NCBI RefSeq assembly: GCF_900104845.1
Contig: NZ_FNSR01000002.1
Coordinates: forward strand, 2,170,001-2,234,000
Source of the DNA: Paraburkholderia caballeronis
GTDB lineage: Bacteria; Pseudomonadota; Gammaproteobacteria; Burkholderiales; Burkholderiaceae
Length of the DNA: 64,000 nucleotides
Reading direction: 5' to 3'
This document shows, piece by piece, positions 26,639 through 35,884 of the stretch (position 1 is the first letter of the stretch; each line of letters starts with the position of its first letter). The notes beneath the pieces were generated by a model, which saw only the letters and a list, made by a program, of their open reading frames with translations, was not told where the DNA came from and did no database searches. The position numbers and the translations under genes are program-made.

Positions 26639-26868
26639 GCAATTCTCCTTGCGAAGCGGGATCGGTAGAGGCCGATGCGAACGAAGGTCACGTGCGTCGC
26701 CGGTCGATCGCCTCTCGCAGCATGCCGTGCGCATGCGCCGGTGCGACACTCGGACCGGCGCGCGCGGCAACGGGAACAGCGATGCGATGAGCAGAACGCT
26801 CGCCTCGGCGGGGACGTACCAGCACAGAAAGCCGTGCACATTACGGAGCGGCCATGCCGGTCGCAGGC

Positions 26869-27117
26869 CTACTCCTCCGCGTCGCGTTCGGCGACGTAAC
26901 GGCGCAGGCTCGCGAGCAGCGCCGCTTCCTGCGCGCGGTTGTCCGCTTCGTTCGGCGAGCCTGCTTCGGCTTCCTCACCGAACATCGACCGCGGCGCGTC
27001 GTACAGATCGAGTTCGCGGCCCTCGCGGAATACGCGGATTTCGCGCGTCGCGGCGAGGTATTCGGCGATCCAGTGGATGCCTTCGATATGCGCTCCCACC
27101 CGCATCGGTGCTTTCAT
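26869..27117 (-). CDS. Small hypothetical protein, function unknown
   Basis: An 82-residue protein with a short N-terminal alpha/beta part ([39 protein letters not shown]) and a helical, acidic C-terminal half. A Shine-Dalgarno sequence GGGAGAG lies upstream of the ATG, and the longer in-frame reading from 27396 lacks one. It is divergent from the histone-like gene at 27277. I do not recognise a family. Confidence 0.6.
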   Translation of the reverse strand: MKAPMRVGAHIEGIHWIAEYLAATREIRVFREGRELDLYDAPRSMFGEEAEAGSPNEADNRAQEAALLASLRRYVAERDAEE

Positions 27118-27276
27118 CGGACTCTCCCTGAGCCACCGGCCGTCGGCCTTGCAGCGGCGATACGCACACCATACCCCGATGCCGCGCGCCGCGCATTGGC
27201 TGCGTCCGCGCGGGGTCGGGTACGCGCGTTGCTGAAAACCCGATGCCTCTCTACCTGAACCCCCAGGAGGACTGTC

Positions 27277-27918
27277 ATGCCGGAAAGGAAAACCATGGAA
27301 CGCGCACGCGAAGCGAAGCGCGAGGGCAAGGCGCCGGGTACGCAGGCCGGCGCGTTCGTGAAGGAAGAGATCGACCACGTGCGCGAGGGCCGGCACGGCG
27401 TGCGATCCGCGAAACAGGCGGTCGCGATTGGGCTGTCGAAGGCGCGGCGCGCGGGTGTGGCGGTGAAGCCGCCGCCGGCCGGCAGCGCGAGCGCGAAGAA
27501 GGCCGGCGCGTCGGCGGGCAAGACGGCGGCGAAGAAGCCGGCCGCGAAGAAAACGGCTACGAAGAAGCCTGCGACGAAGGCCGCGACCGCGAAGAAGTCC
27601 TCGGCAAAGGCAACGTCAGCGAAAAAGACCGCGGCAAAGCGCACGACGTCCGCCAGGACGACTTCAGCGCATCACAGCGCGAGCACCGAATCGACGGCGA
27701 AGCGCGCCCGCGCGGCCACCGGCGCGCTGAAGCGCGAGAGCGGGGCGGGGGCGAGCAAGACCGCGCTGTCGAAGCAGGCGAAGAGCGCCGCGAGCCGCCG
27801 CCCGGCGTCGAGCCGTTCGGCCGCCGCAAAGCAGGCGTCGCGCACGAAGGGTCATGCGGCGCGGTCGGCGGCCGCAAAAAAGGCGGCCCATACCCGGGCC
27901 GCCCGTTCGCATCATTGA
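27277..27918 (+). CDS. Histone H1-like, Lys/Ala-rich protein with DUF6496-type N-terminus
   Basis: A 213-residue strongly basic protein. The first about 60 residues (ERAREAKREGKAPGTQAGAFVKEEIDHVREGRHGVRSAKQAVAIGLSKARRAG) are a compact conserved domain of the DUF6496 kind. Residues about 70-213 are a low-complexity KKPAAKK/ATKK/SAKK repeat tail like eukaryotic H1 C-terminal tails and bacterial H1 analogues. A nucleoid or nucleic-acid-binding role is likely from composition (inference). It is preceded by AGGAGGA. A hairpin terminator follows at 27928. Confidence 0.85.
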   Translation: MPERKTMERAREAKREGKAPGTQAGAFVKEEIDHVREGRHGVRSAKQAVAIGLSKARRAGVAVKPPPAGSASAKKAGASAGKTAAKKPAAKKTATKKPATKAATAKKSSAKATSAKKTAAKRTTSARTTSAHHSASTESTAKRARAATGALKRESGAGASKTALSKQAKSAASRRPASSRSAAAKQASRTKGHAARSAAAKKAAHTRAARSHH

Positions 27919-27927
27919 CGACGGATG

Positions 27928-27950
27928 CACGGCGCGCGCGGCGCGCCGTG
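27928..27950. terminator. Bidirectional hairpin terminator
   Basis: CACGGCGCGC (27928-27937) pairs perfectly with GCGCGCCGTG (27941-27950) around GCG. It lies ten bases after the histone-like gene and six bases before the convergent aminotransferase end. No long T-run follows. Confidence 0.5.
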
Positions 27951-27955
27951 TGCCG

Positions 27956-29284
27956 TTACTGCACCGTCGCGAGCACGCTGCGCACGGTGTCGAAGATCCG
28001 CGCGATCTCTTCTTCGCTGACGATCAGCGGCGGCGAGAACGCGAGGATGTCGCCGGTGAAGCGGACCAGCACCCCCGCCTCGAAGCACTTGACGAACGCT
28101 TCGTATGCGCGCGCGCCGGGTGCGCCGTCGCGCGACTCCAGTTCGATGCCCGCCACCAGCCCGAGGTTGCGGATGTCCTTCACGTGCTTCGCGTCGCGCA
28201 GCGAATGCGCGGCGGCCTCGAACTTCGGCGCGAGGCCGTTCGCGCGTTCGAACAGGCCGTCGCGGCGATACAGGTCGAGCGTCGCGACAGCGGCGGCGGC
28301 CGCGAGCGGATGCGCGGAATACGTATAACCGTGGAATAGCTCGATCGCGCCCGGCGCGCCGCCGTTCACGACCGCGTCGTGCACCGCGCGGCTCGCCGCG
28401 ACGCCGCCCATCGGCACCGCTGCGTTGTTGATCGCCTTCGCCATCGTCAGCAGGTCCGGCGTCACGCCGAAATATTCGCTTGCGGTCGCCTTGCCGAGGC
28501 GGCCGAATCCGGTGATCACCTCGTCGAAGATCAGCAGGATGCCGTGTTTCGTGCACAGCTCGCGCAGCCGTTGCAGATAACCCTGCGGCGGCACCAGCAC
28601 GCCGGTCGATCCGGCGAGCGGCTCGACGATCACCGCGGCGATCGTCGATGCGTCGTGCAGCGCGACGATCCGTTCGAGTTCGTCCGCGAGGTGCGCGCCC
28701 CAAACGGGCTGGCCCTTCGAGAACGCGTTGTGTTCCGGCGCGTGCGTGTGCGGCAGGTGATCGACGGCCGGCAGCAGCTGGCCCGAGTACGCCTTGCGGT
28801 TCGTGCCGATCCCGCCGACCGAGATGCCGCCAAACCCGACGCCGTGATAACCGCGCTCGCGGCCGATCAGCTTCGTGCGCTGGCCTTCGCCGCGTGCGCG
28901 GTGGTAGGCGAGCGCGATCTTCAGCGCGGTATCGACCGATTCGGAGCCCGAGTTCGTGAAGAAGATCCGGTCGAGGCCGGCCGGCATCAGTTCCGCCACC
29001 TTGGCCGCCGCCTCGAACGCGAGCGGGTGGCCCATCTGGAAGGTCGGCGCGAAGTCGAGCTTCGCGGCCTGCTGCGCGATCGCGGCGACGATCTCGTCGC
29101 GCGCGTGGCCGGCGTTCACGCACCACAGGCCGGCGCAGCCGTCGAGCACCTCGCGCCCGTCGGTCGTGCGGTAGTACATGCCTTTCGCCGATTCCAGCAG
29201 GCGCGGCGCGGCCTTGAACTGGCGGTTGGCGGTGAACGGCATCCAGAACGACGACAGGTCGTCGATGACGGGGCGCGAAGTCAT
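27956..29284 (-). CDS. Class III aminotransferase, beta-alanine/omega-amino acid:pyruvate type
   Basis: A 442-residue PLP-dependent omega-aminotransferase. Features are the family N-terminus FWMPFTANRQFKAAPRLLESAKGMYY, GCAGLWCVNAGHARDEIV, FTNSGSESVDTALKIALAYHR near 107-127, DEVITGFGRLGKA near 255-267 and the PLP lysine in MAKAINNAAVPMGG near 285. The W-M-P-F-T-x-N-R-x-F start is typical of beta-alanine:pyruvate transaminases. It is divergent from a MocR-type regulator, a common pairing for amine and amino-acid aminotransferases. The exact amino donor is uncertain. Confidence 0.88.
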   Translation of the reverse strand: MTSRPVIDDLSSFWMPFTANRQFKAAPRLLESAKGMYYRTTDGREVLDGCAGLWCVNAGHARDEIVAAIAQQAAKLDFAPTFQMGHPLAFEAAAKVAELMPAGLDRIFFTNSGSESVDTALKIALAYHRARGEGQRTKLIGRERGYHGVGFGGISVGGIGTNRKAYSGQLLPAVDHLPHTHAPEHNAFSKGQPVWGAHLADELERIVALHDASTIAAVIVEPLAGSTGVLVPPQGYLQRLRELCTKHGILLIFDEVITGFGRLGKATASEYFGVTPDLLTMAKAINNAAVPMGGVAASRAVHDAVVNGGAPGAIELFHGYTYSAHPLAAAAAVATLDLYRRDGLFERANGLAPKFEAAAHSLRDAKHVKDIRNLGLVAGIELESRDGAPGARAYEAFVKCFEAGVLVRFTGDILAFSPPLIVSEEEIARIFDTVRSVLATVQ

Positions 29285-29327
29285 GCGGATTCTCCTCGGG
29301 TTGGTTTCGCCACTGTAGCGTCGGCGC

Positions 29328-29357
29328 TTGAAGCGCGGCATAGACAGTCTTTATACT
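29328..29357 (+). promoter_or_regulatory. Candidate sigma-70 promoter of the mocR gene
   Basis: TTGAAG (29328-29333) and TATACT (29352-29357) are spaced by 18 bases, about 85 bases before the regulator start at 29442. CAGT-N6-ACTG overlaps the -10 element. A CTGGAC motif at 29372-29377, reminiscent of MocR/TauR operators, follows. Assignment is by consensus only. Confidence 0.45.
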
Positions 29358-29441
29358 GCACCGACAACCGTGCTGGACAATCTGCGCGAACTGTATTGGT
29401 CGCCGGTCCGGCCCGCCCGCCGGTTTTTCCCCCGTTCCGCC

Positions 29442-30845
29442 ATGATCGATCTTCAACTCGAACGCGGCCGCCGAGCCGCGCCGACGCTCGTCGAGCAGCT
29501 GGTCCGCGCGTTTTCGCAGGCCATCGAAACGCAGTCGCTGCGCGCCGGCGCGCTGCTGCCGTCGGTGCGGCAGCTCGCGCAGGCCCATGCGCTGTCGACC
29601 TATACGGTGAACGAGGCGTACACGCGGCTCGTGTCGATGGGCCTCGTCGTCGCGCGGCGCGGCTCCGGCTATCGCGTCGCGCAGCGCGGGCCGGCCGCGC
29701 GCGTCGCCGTGACCGGCTGGCAGCCGCCGACGCTGACCGCGACGTGGCTGCTGTCCGACGTGTTCGCGGACCATTCGGTGCCGATCAAGGCCGGCTGCGG
29801 CTGGCTGCCGGGCGAGTGGATCAACGAGTCCGGGCTGCATCACGCGCTGCGCGCGACGAGCCGCGTGCCGGCCGTGCGGCTCGGCGACTACGGCCATCCG
29901 TACGGCTTCGCGCCGCTGCGCGAGCGGATCGCCGCGCAACTGGACCGCCACGGGCTGCCGGTCGAGGTGTCGAACGTGCTGCTCACGCAGGGCGCGACGC
30001 AGGGGCTGGACCTGATCGTGCGCACGCTGCTGCGCGCGGGCGACGCCGTGCTGGTCGAGGACCCCGGCTACTGCAACCTGCTGCAGATCCTGAAGCTCGC
30101 GGGCCTGACCGTGCATGGCGTGCCGCGCACGCCGGCCGGCCTCGACATCGACGTGCTCGAACAGCAGATCGCCGCGCACGCGCCGAAGGCGATCTTCGTG
30201 AACACGTCGTTGCAGAACCCGACCGGCGCGACGTTCACGATGGCGAACGCGTTCCGCCTGTTGCAGATCGCGGAGCGGCGCCGGCTGTGGGTGGTCGAGG
30301 ACGACGTGAGCCGCGAACTCGCGCCGGCCGGCGCGCCGCTGTTCGCCGCGATGGAAGGGTTGCAGCGCGTGCTGTATGTCGGCGGGTTTTCGAAGACGGT
30401 CACGCCGTCGCTGCGCTGCGGCTATGTGGTGGCCGAGCGCGACGTGCTGCGCGAACTCGCGCGCGCGAAGATGGCGGTCGGCCTCACGTCGTCGGAGACG
30501 ATCGAGCGGATCGTCGACAAGGTGCTGCTCGAAGGCCGTTATGCGCGCCACGTCGAGCAGGTGAACGAACGGTTGAAGGCCGCGCACGCGACCGTCGAGG
30601 AGCGGCTGGATTCGCTCGGCCTCGACGTGTTTCACCGGCCGCGCGCGGGGCTGTTCATCTGGGCGAAGCTGCCGGTCGAGCCGGCGCGCGCGGCGGAGAT
30701 CGCGACGGCCGCGCTCGGCGACGGCATCTGGCTCGCGCCGGGCTCTTACTTCCGGCCCGACGACGAGCCGAGCGCATGGTTCAGGTTCAACGCGCCGTAT
30801 TCGACGGACGACGCGTTGTGGCGGTTCATCGGGCGGGTGAAATGA
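29442..30845 (+). CDS. MocR-family regulator (GntR HTH fused to aminotransferase-like domain)
   Basis: A 467-residue MocR protein. The N-terminal GntR winged helix covers about residues 12-82 (LLPSVRQLAQAHALSTYTVNEAYTRLVSMGLVVARRGSGYRV). A PLP fold-type I aminotransferase-like domain fills the rest, with NPTGATF near 264 and FSKTVTPSLRCGYV near 311-324, where the lysine should bind PLP. GabR and TauR act in this way with PLP-amino acid adducts as signals. Divergence from an omega-aminotransferase suggests that gene is its target, with beta-alanine or a related amine as a likely effector (inference). It converges with a LysE exporter gene. Confidence 0.92.
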   Translation: MIDLQLERGRRAAPTLVEQLVRAFSQAIETQSLRAGALLPSVRQLAQAHALSTYTVNEAYTRLVSMGLVVARRGSGYRVAQRGPAARVAVTGWQPPTLTATWLLSDVFADHSVPIKAGCGWLPGEWINESGLHHALRATSRVPAVRLGDYGHPYGFAPLRERIAAQLDRHGLPVEVSNVLLTQGATQGLDLIVRTLLRAGDAVLVEDPGYCNLLQILKLAGLTVHGVPRTPAGLDIDVLEQQIAAHAPKAIFVNTSLQNPTGATFTMANAFRLLQIAERRRLWVVEDDVSRELAPAGAPLFAAMEGLQRVLYVGGFSKTVTPSLRCGYVVAERDVLRELARAKMAVGLTSSETIERIVDKVLLEGRYARHVEQVNERLKAAHATVEERLDSLGLDVFHRPRAGLFIWAKLPVEPARAAEIATAALGDGIWLAPGSYFRPDDEPSAWFRFNAPYSTDDALWRFIGRVK

Positions 30846-30872
30846 ACCGGGGTGAACCGAACGGCGGCCGCC

Positions 30873-31490
30873 TTAACCCTTCGCCAGATGCGCCGCCAGC
30901 GGATACATCGACACGACGAGCGACAGCGCCATCCCCACATTGAACGCCCGAAGCCGGAACGGATTCGACAGAAACCGCCGCACGCCGGTGCCGAACGCGG
31001 CCCACAGGCAGATGCACGGCAGCCCGACCACGTAGAACAGCACCGCCATCAGCAGCGTGTTCGTGCCGAAGTCGGCGGTCATGCGGATCGTCGTCGCGGC
31101 GGTCAGCACCATCATCCACGCCTTCGGGTTGATCCACTGGAACGCGATCGCCTCGTGAAAGCGCATCGGCCGGTGGTCGCCGCTGCGCACCTTCAGTTCG
31201 CCGGACGTGCCGATCTTCCATGCGAGGTACAGCAGATACGCGACGCTCGCCGCTTCGAGCGCGGTATAGAGGCCCGGCACGCGGCGGAACGCTTCGCCGA
31301 GGCCGAAGCCGACCGACAGCATCAGCAGCACGACGCCCGCGCTGATCCCGAGGATGTGCGGCACGGTGCGGCGAAAGCCGAAGTTGACGCCGGACGCGAG
31401 CAGCATCGTGTTGTTGGGGCCGGGCGTGATCGTGGTGACGAGCGCGAACAGGATGCCGGCGGGCAGCGCGCCGAGGAAATCGAACGACAT
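30873..31490 (-). CDS. LysE/RhtB-family amino-acid exporter
   Basis: A 205-residue inner-membrane exporter with about six predicted helices. The family N-terminus FALVTTITPGPNNTMLLASGVNFGFRRTVPHILGISAGV (residues 16-54) is diagnostic for LysE/RhtB carriers. QWINPKAWMMVLTA near 119-132 is the second conserved block. It should export an amino acid or a derivative. It converges on the MocR gene. A GGCGGCCGCC palindrome near 30863 may stop transcription from both sides. Confidence 0.9.
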   Translation of the reverse strand: MSFDFLGALPAGILFALVTTITPGPNNTMLLASGVNFGFRRTVPHILGISAGVVLLMLSVGFGLGEAFRRVPGLYTALEAASVAYLLYLAWKIGTSGELKVRSGDHRPMRFHEAIAFQWINPKAWMMVLTAATTIRMTADFGTNTLLMAVLFYVVGLPCICLWAAFGTGVRRFLSNPFRLRAFNVGMALSLVVSMYPLAAHLAKG

Positions 31491-31640
31491 GATGCGGGGT
31501 CTCCGGACTGAATGCAGTTCAGTCTAGCGACACCGACAGGTACAGTACCGGTACAGATTGACAAACGCACGGCAGTACGGATTCGGCCGCCGTATGCCGC
31601 ACTGTGCGGGCCCGGTGCCCGTGCGTCTGTTCCGATCCGC

Positions 31641-32237
31641 TTATGCCGCGACGACCGCCACGTGATAAAGCGCCCACGGACACGCCTCGAAGCGTTCCTT
31701 CAGCGGCTTCGCGGCGAACGCAGGAAGGCGGTCCGCGTCGTACAGCGCCCACAGCGGGCCGAGTCCGCCGAGCGCGAGCGGCGCGCCGTCCATGTGCGTC
31801 GCGACGATGAAGTTCCAGTCGCGCGCGTCGCGGAACGTCGTCGCGGCCGCATAACCGTCGATCGCGCGCAGCATGATCTGATTGCCGGGCGCGTCGTGCG
31901 CACCCACGTGCCGGAGCACGTCGGTCAGCAGCGGCCCGCTCAGCCGGTGCGGTTTCGCGTCGTATTCGAGCGTCGGCTCGATCGTGACGGCCGGCAGGCT
32001 CGCGAGCGTCGGATAGTCGAACGCATAGGCGGCCGGGAAGCGGACCATCTGCTTGTCGAGCAGGCGGTCGAACGTCGGGTCGAGCGGCCCGCGATTGTGG
32101 CGGTCGATCGTGCCGCTCACGGTCAGCAGCACCGGCGACGCCGCGCACGCGGCGCGTTTCGCGTGCGACGCGGCGAACGCGGGCGAAGCGGCCGCGCCGA
32201 GCAGCGCGGCGCCCGTCAGGAACTGGCGTTTGTTCAT
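31641..32237 (-). CDS. Exported molybdopterin-dependent-oxidoreductase-like protein
   Basis: A 198-residue protein with an N-terminal signal sequence (MNKRQFLTGAALLGAAASPAFA), cleaved near residue 22. The Lys-Arg-Gln-Phe start is Tat-like but lacks a second arginine. The mature part, with the TVSGTIDR opening and GPLLTDVLRHVGAHDAPGNQIMLRAIDGYAAATTFRDAR, matches the oxidoreductase molybdopterin-binding fold of short sulfite-oxidase-like proteins in length and pattern. It lacks an obvious YedY-type conserved Cys ligand, so cofactor binding is unproven. It is upstream of and divergent from a DUF302 protein. Confidence 0.75.
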   Translation of the reverse strand: MNKRQFLTGAALLGAAASPAFAASHAKRAACAASPVLLTVSGTIDRHNRGPLDPTFDRLLDKQMVRFPAAYAFDYPTLASLPAVTIEPTLEYDAKPHRLSGPLLTDVLRHVGAHDAPGNQIMLRAIDGYAAATTFRDARDWNFIVATHMDGAPLALGGLGPLWALYDADRLPAFAAKPLKERFEACPWALYHVAVVAA

Positions 32238-32416
32238 GCGTGTGGCCCCGCAGGGTAAAAGATCGTGTTGTCGTTCGGCGGCGGCGGCGGCGAACCGATT
32301 GCGCCGCGCGCAGCATTGTGGCCCAAAGCGATGTCGCGCGCAGCTTCGGTTTGCGCCGCGATCGCGAGAGTGGAGTATCGTTCGCGACGAACCCTTCTGG
32401 CACGAGAGCATCGATC

Positions 32417-32818
32417 ATGAGCATGCAGCCCGACCCGTCCGCCGCCGTCGTCACGTTCGTCAGCCAGCACGACTTCGACGCCACCATCGAGCGGCTGAAG
32501 GCGGCGCTCGCGGCGGCCGGCGCGACGGTGTTCGCGGACATCGACCAGCGCGACGCGGCGCTGCGCGCCGGGCTCGACCTGCGCCGCACGCGGCTGATCC
32601 TGTTCGGCAACCCGAAGGCCGGCACGCCGGTGATGGCGCAGTGGCCGCACGCGGCGCTCGAACTGCCGCTGCGCGTCGTCGTGTGGGAGCGCGACGACGG
32701 GCGCACGGCGGTCGATTACCGCGACGTCACGCGCACGCTCGGCGCATACGGCGTCGCGGCCGAGCGGGTCGCGCCGCTGCAAGCGGTGCCGGCGCTGCTC
32801 GCGAAGGCCGTCGCGTGA
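32417..32818 (+). CDS. DUF302 domain protein
   Basis: A 133-residue cytosolic protein. The DUF302 layout is recognisable: TFVSQHDFDATIERLKAALAAAGATVFADIDQRDAALRAGLDLRRTRLILFGNPKAGTPVMAQWPHAALELPLRVVVWE. The ILFGNPKAGT motif and the final beta-strand are canonical. The biochemical role of this family is not established. A second ATG six bases downstream is an alternative start. It is divergent from the molybdopterin-fold gene with about 180 bases between them. Confidence 0.82.
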   Translation: MSMQPDPSAAVVTFVSQHDFDATIERLKAALAAAGATVFADIDQRDAALRAGLDLRRTRLILFGNPKAGTPVMAQWPHAALELPLRVVVWERDDGRTAVDYRDVTRTLGAYGVAAERVAPLQAVPALLAKAVA

Positions 32819-33000
32819 TTCGCAGCCTGCCGCGTCCCGCGCCGGCGCGGGCGACGACCGCACCGCCCATTCTGCGCACGCTTAAAAATTGACACGCGCC
32901 GCACCCTTCGCTTAACGTATCCAGCACTTCCATCCCGTTTCCCTTCGCTTCGTCGCTTCGGCCTCACCGGCGCCGCGACGCCGCCGTTCCTGTTGAGCCG

Positions 33001-34233
33001 ATGAACACCCGCGTCGAAGAGACCGTTTCCCCGCACGATTCCGTCAACCGCCACTGGCAGCGCAACCTCGTGGTGTGCCTGTTCGGCTCGTTCACGACGA
33101 TCGTCGCGATGACGGTGATGCTGCCGTTCCTGCCGCTGTACGTCGAGGAACTCGGCGTGCACGGCCACGCGGCGATCGTCCAGTGGTCGGGCATCGCGTA
33201 CAGCGCGGCGTTCTTCACGGCGGCGCTGGTCGCGCCGCTGTGGGGCCGCCTCGGCGACCGCTACGGCCGCAAGCCGATGCTGGTGCGCGCGAGCCTCGGC
33301 ATGGCGCTCACGATGTCGCTGATCGGCATGTCCCGCAACATCTGGCAACTGGTCGCGCTGCGGCTCGTGGTCGGTTTCGCGGGCGGTTATTCGTCCGGCT
33401 CGACGATCCTCGTCGCGACGCAGACGCCGCGCGACCGCTCCGCATGGGCGCTCGGCGTGCTGTCGTCGGGGATCATGGCCGGCAACCTGATCGGCCCGCT
33501 CGTCGGCGGCTCGCTGCCGCCGCTGATCGGCATCCGCGGCACGTTCTGGCTCGCAGGCGGGGTGATCTTCATCGCGTTCGTCGCGACCTGTCTGCTCGTG
33601 AAGGAGGAGCCGCGCCGGCAGTCGATCACGACCCGCGCGGCCGGCCGCTGGGCCGCGATCCCGGACAAGCGCCCGGTCGTCGCGATGCTCGCGACCGGCC
33701 TGCTGCTGATGCTCGCGAACATGTCGATCGAGCCGATCATCACCGTGTACGTCGCGACGCTCGTCGATCGCCCGGAGCGCGTGACGATCGTCGCGGGTTT
33801 CGCAATGTCGGCGGCGGCGCTCGGCAGCATCCTGTCCGCGTCGCGGCTCGGCCGGCTCGCGGACCGCATCGGCCACGGGCGCGTGATTGTCGGCGCGATG
33901 GGCGTGGCCGCGCTGCTGCTCGTGCCGCAGGCGTTCGTGACGGCCGGCTGGCAGCTCGTCGCGCTGCGCTTCCTGATGGGCGTCGCGCTCGGCGGGCTGC
34001 TGCCGTGCATCGCGGCCGTGATCCGCCACAACACGCCGGACCAGATCGCCGGCTCGGTGCTTGGTTATTCGGTGTCCGCACAGTTCGCGGGGCAGGTGCT
34101 CGGGCCGCTCGCGGGCGGTTTCGTCGGCGGCCATCTCGGGATGCGCGCGGTGTTTCTCGGCACGAGCGTGCTGATGCTCGCGGGCGCCGCCTATACGTGG
34201 CGCGCACTCGGGCTGCGCCGCGGCCACGGATGA
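33001..34233 (+). CDS. MFS transporter, DHA1-type efflux
   Basis: A 410-residue carrier with twelve predicted helices. GRLGDRYGRKPMLVR near residues 81-95 is motif A, and LGVLSSGIMAGNLIGPLVGGSLP near 151-173 is the antiporter motif C typical of drug-proton antiporters. It should export a drug or metabolite. No adjacent transcription factor marks a specific inducer. It is followed, 79 bases later, by the FAD-dependent oxidoreductase gene on the same strand. Confidence 0.88.
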   Translation: MNTRVEETVSPHDSVNRHWQRNLVVCLFGSFTTIVAMTVMLPFLPLYVEELGVHGHAAIVQWSGIAYSAAFFTAALVAPLWGRLGDRYGRKPMLVRASLGMALTMSLIGMSRNIWQLVALRLVVGFAGGYSSGSTILVATQTPRDRSAWALGVLSSGIMAGNLIGPLVGGSLPPLIGIRGTFWLAGGVIFIAFVATCLLVKEEPRRQSITTRAAGRWAAIPDKRPVVAMLATGLLLMLANMSIEPIITVYVATLVDRPERVTIVAGFAMSAAALGSILSASRLGRLADRIGHGRVIVGAMGVAALLLVPQAFVTAGWQLVALRFLMGVALGGLLPCIAAVIRHNTPDQIAGSVLGYSVSAQFAGQVLGPLAGGFVGGHLGMRAVFLGTSVLMLAGAAYTWRALGLRRGHG

Positions 34234-34312
34234 GTCCGCGTTCGCCGGCTGGCGCATCGGGCCGGCGTACACTGCGGGCCTCGTTCCCGACTCACTGATA
34301 CAGGATTGCTTC

Positions 34313-35572
34313 ATGACGGATACGCGCCCGGTCGCCGTGATCGGCGGCGGTCTGGTCGGCATCTGCACGGCCGCCTACCTGCAACGCGCCGGCCTGCCGG
34401 TGCTCGTGATCGGCCGCCAGACGGCGCGCGATGCGGCGTCGCTCGGCAACGCGGGCTGCATCAACGGCTCGTCGGTCGTGCCGGTCGCGATGCCCGGCGT
34501 GCTGTGGCAGGTGCCGGGCTGGCTGATGCAGCCGGATGGCCCGCTCGTGCTGCGCTGGCGTTATCTGCCGCGGATGGCGCCGTGGCTCGCGCGCTTCGTC
34601 ACGTCGAGCCGGCCTGAGCGCGTCGCCGCGCAGGCGCGCGCGCTGCGCTCGCTGCTCGGCCCCGCGCTCGACGCGTATCGCCCGCTGCTCGACGACGCGC
34701 ACGCGAACGACCTGCTGACGCAGCGCGGTTATCTGATCGCCTATTCGAGCCGCGAGGGGATGGATGGTGACGCGGGCGGCGTCGCGCTGCGCGAGCAGAA
34801 CGGCGTCGCGATCGACACGCTCGATGCGAACGCGCTGCGCGAATTCGAGCCGACGCTGTCGCCGCGTTTCATCGGCGCGCGCTACATCGCGGAGACCGGG
34901 CATACGACGCCGCACGCGCTGCTCGCGCGGCTGACCGCGCACGCGGTCGAACGCGGCGCGCGGATCGTCGACGACGAAGCCGTGTCGATCGAAACGAACG
35001 GCGTGCAGGCGGTGGCCGTGCATACGCGCTCGATGCGCCACGACGTGCGCGCGGTGGTCGTCGCGGCGGGCGCGTGGTCCGCGCGTTTCGTCACGCAACT
35101 CGGCGACCGCGTGCTGCTCGACACCGAGCGCGGTTATCACGTCGAGATGCCGGCGCTGCCCGCGATGCCGTCGCGGCCGGTGATGTGGGCCGAAGGCAAG
35201 CTGTTCGCGACGCCGATGCAGGGCCGGCTGCGCGCGGCCGGCACGGTCGAACTCGCGGGGCTGCACGCGCCGCCCGACTGGCGGCGCGCGGACCTGCTGC
35301 TGCGCCAGGTCCGCGAGATGTTCCCGCAGGCCGGCGCGGCGTCGGCCGATTCCGCATCGGTCACGCGTTGGCAGGGGTTCCGGCCGAGCACGCCGGATTC
35401 GCTGCCGGTGCTCGGGCCGGCGTCGCGCGTGCCGAACGCGTTTTATGCGTTCGGCCACGGCCACGTCGGGCTGACCGCCGCCGCTTCGACCGGACGCGCG
35501 ATCGCCGCGCTCGTGGCGGGCGAACGCGCGCCGCTCGATCTTTCGCCGTTCTCGGTGGCGCGTTTTCGCTAG
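34313..35572 (+). CDS. FAD-dependent D-amino-acid dehydrogenase-like oxidoreductase
   Basis: A 419-residue DAO-superfamily flavoprotein. The N-terminal Rossmann motif VAVIGGGLVGICTAAYLQRAGLPVLVI is at residues 6-32. The conserved ETGHTTPHALLARLTAHAVERGARIV substrate region lies near 193-218. The C-terminus FRPSTPDSLPVLGP...NAFYAFGHGHVGLTAAASTGRAIAAL is the DadA-like end. It should oxidise a D-amino acid or related amine with electrons passed to the respiratory chain. It could equally be a hydroxyproline epimerase-associated DAO. The context gives no decision. Confidence 0.88.
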   Translation: MTDTRPVAVIGGGLVGICTAAYLQRAGLPVLVIGRQTARDAASLGNAGCINGSSVVPVAMPGVLWQVPGWLMQPDGPLVLRWRYLPRMAPWLARFVTSSRPERVAAQARALRSLLGPALDAYRPLLDDAHANDLLTQRGYLIAYSSREGMDGDAGGVALREQNGVAIDTLDANALREFEPTLSPRFIGARYIAETGHTTPHALLARLTAHAVERGARIVDDEAVSIETNGVQAVAVHTRSMRHDVRAVVVAAGAWSARFVTQLGDRVLLDTERGYHVEMPALPAMPSRPVMWAEGKLFATPMQGRLRAAGTVELAGLHAPPDWRRADLLLRQVREMFPQAGAASADSASVTRWQGFRPSTPDSLPVLGPASRVPNAFYAFGHGHVGLTAAASTGRAIAALVAGERAPLDLSPFSVARFR

Positions 35573-35626
35573 CGACGTATTCCACGTACCCGGCGCGCGC
35601 GACCGAGGCCGGCCGCGTATCGCGGG

Positions 35627-35884
35627 TCACTGACCGAAGAAGATATCGCAGCGGGCGCGCGGCAAACATCGCTGGTTCGCCGCGTTGCCCGACACGCTGC
35701 GCGTGTCGGCCGCGCCGCCGTACGACATGTCGGTGCTGGCCTGCGCGCTCGCGTTCGCGTCGTCCTGCATCTTCTGATGCGGCGGCGGCCGCGAAGGTTG
35801 CGCGTCGTCCGCGTGAACGCTACGGGGCATCGCGGTGCCGACGACGAGCACGCAGGCCACGATCAAGGGCAAACGGATCTTCAT
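35627..35884 (-). CDS. Small exported hypothetical protein
   Basis: An 85-residue protein with a clear Sec signal peptide (residues 1-26, KIRLPLIVACVLVVGTAMPRSVHA; cleavage after A-x-A-like VHA). The mature part is Gln/Ala-rich and ends in RCLPRARCDIFFGQ with two cysteines that could form a disulfide. GGAG lies upstream of the ATG, and an alternative GTG start is six bases earlier. The family is not recognised, though it resembles small periplasmic Burkholderia proteins of unknown role. Confidence 0.65.
   Translation of the reverse strand: MKIRLPLIVACVLVVGTAMPRSVHADDAQPSRPPPHQKMQDDANASAQASTDMSYGGAADTRSVSGNAANQRCLPRARCDIFFGQ

Noticed and set aside
27912..30635. A 907-residue minus-strand ORF
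   Set aside because: It overlaps the aminotransferase and mocR genes in another frame, is rich in Arg and lacks conserved motifs.
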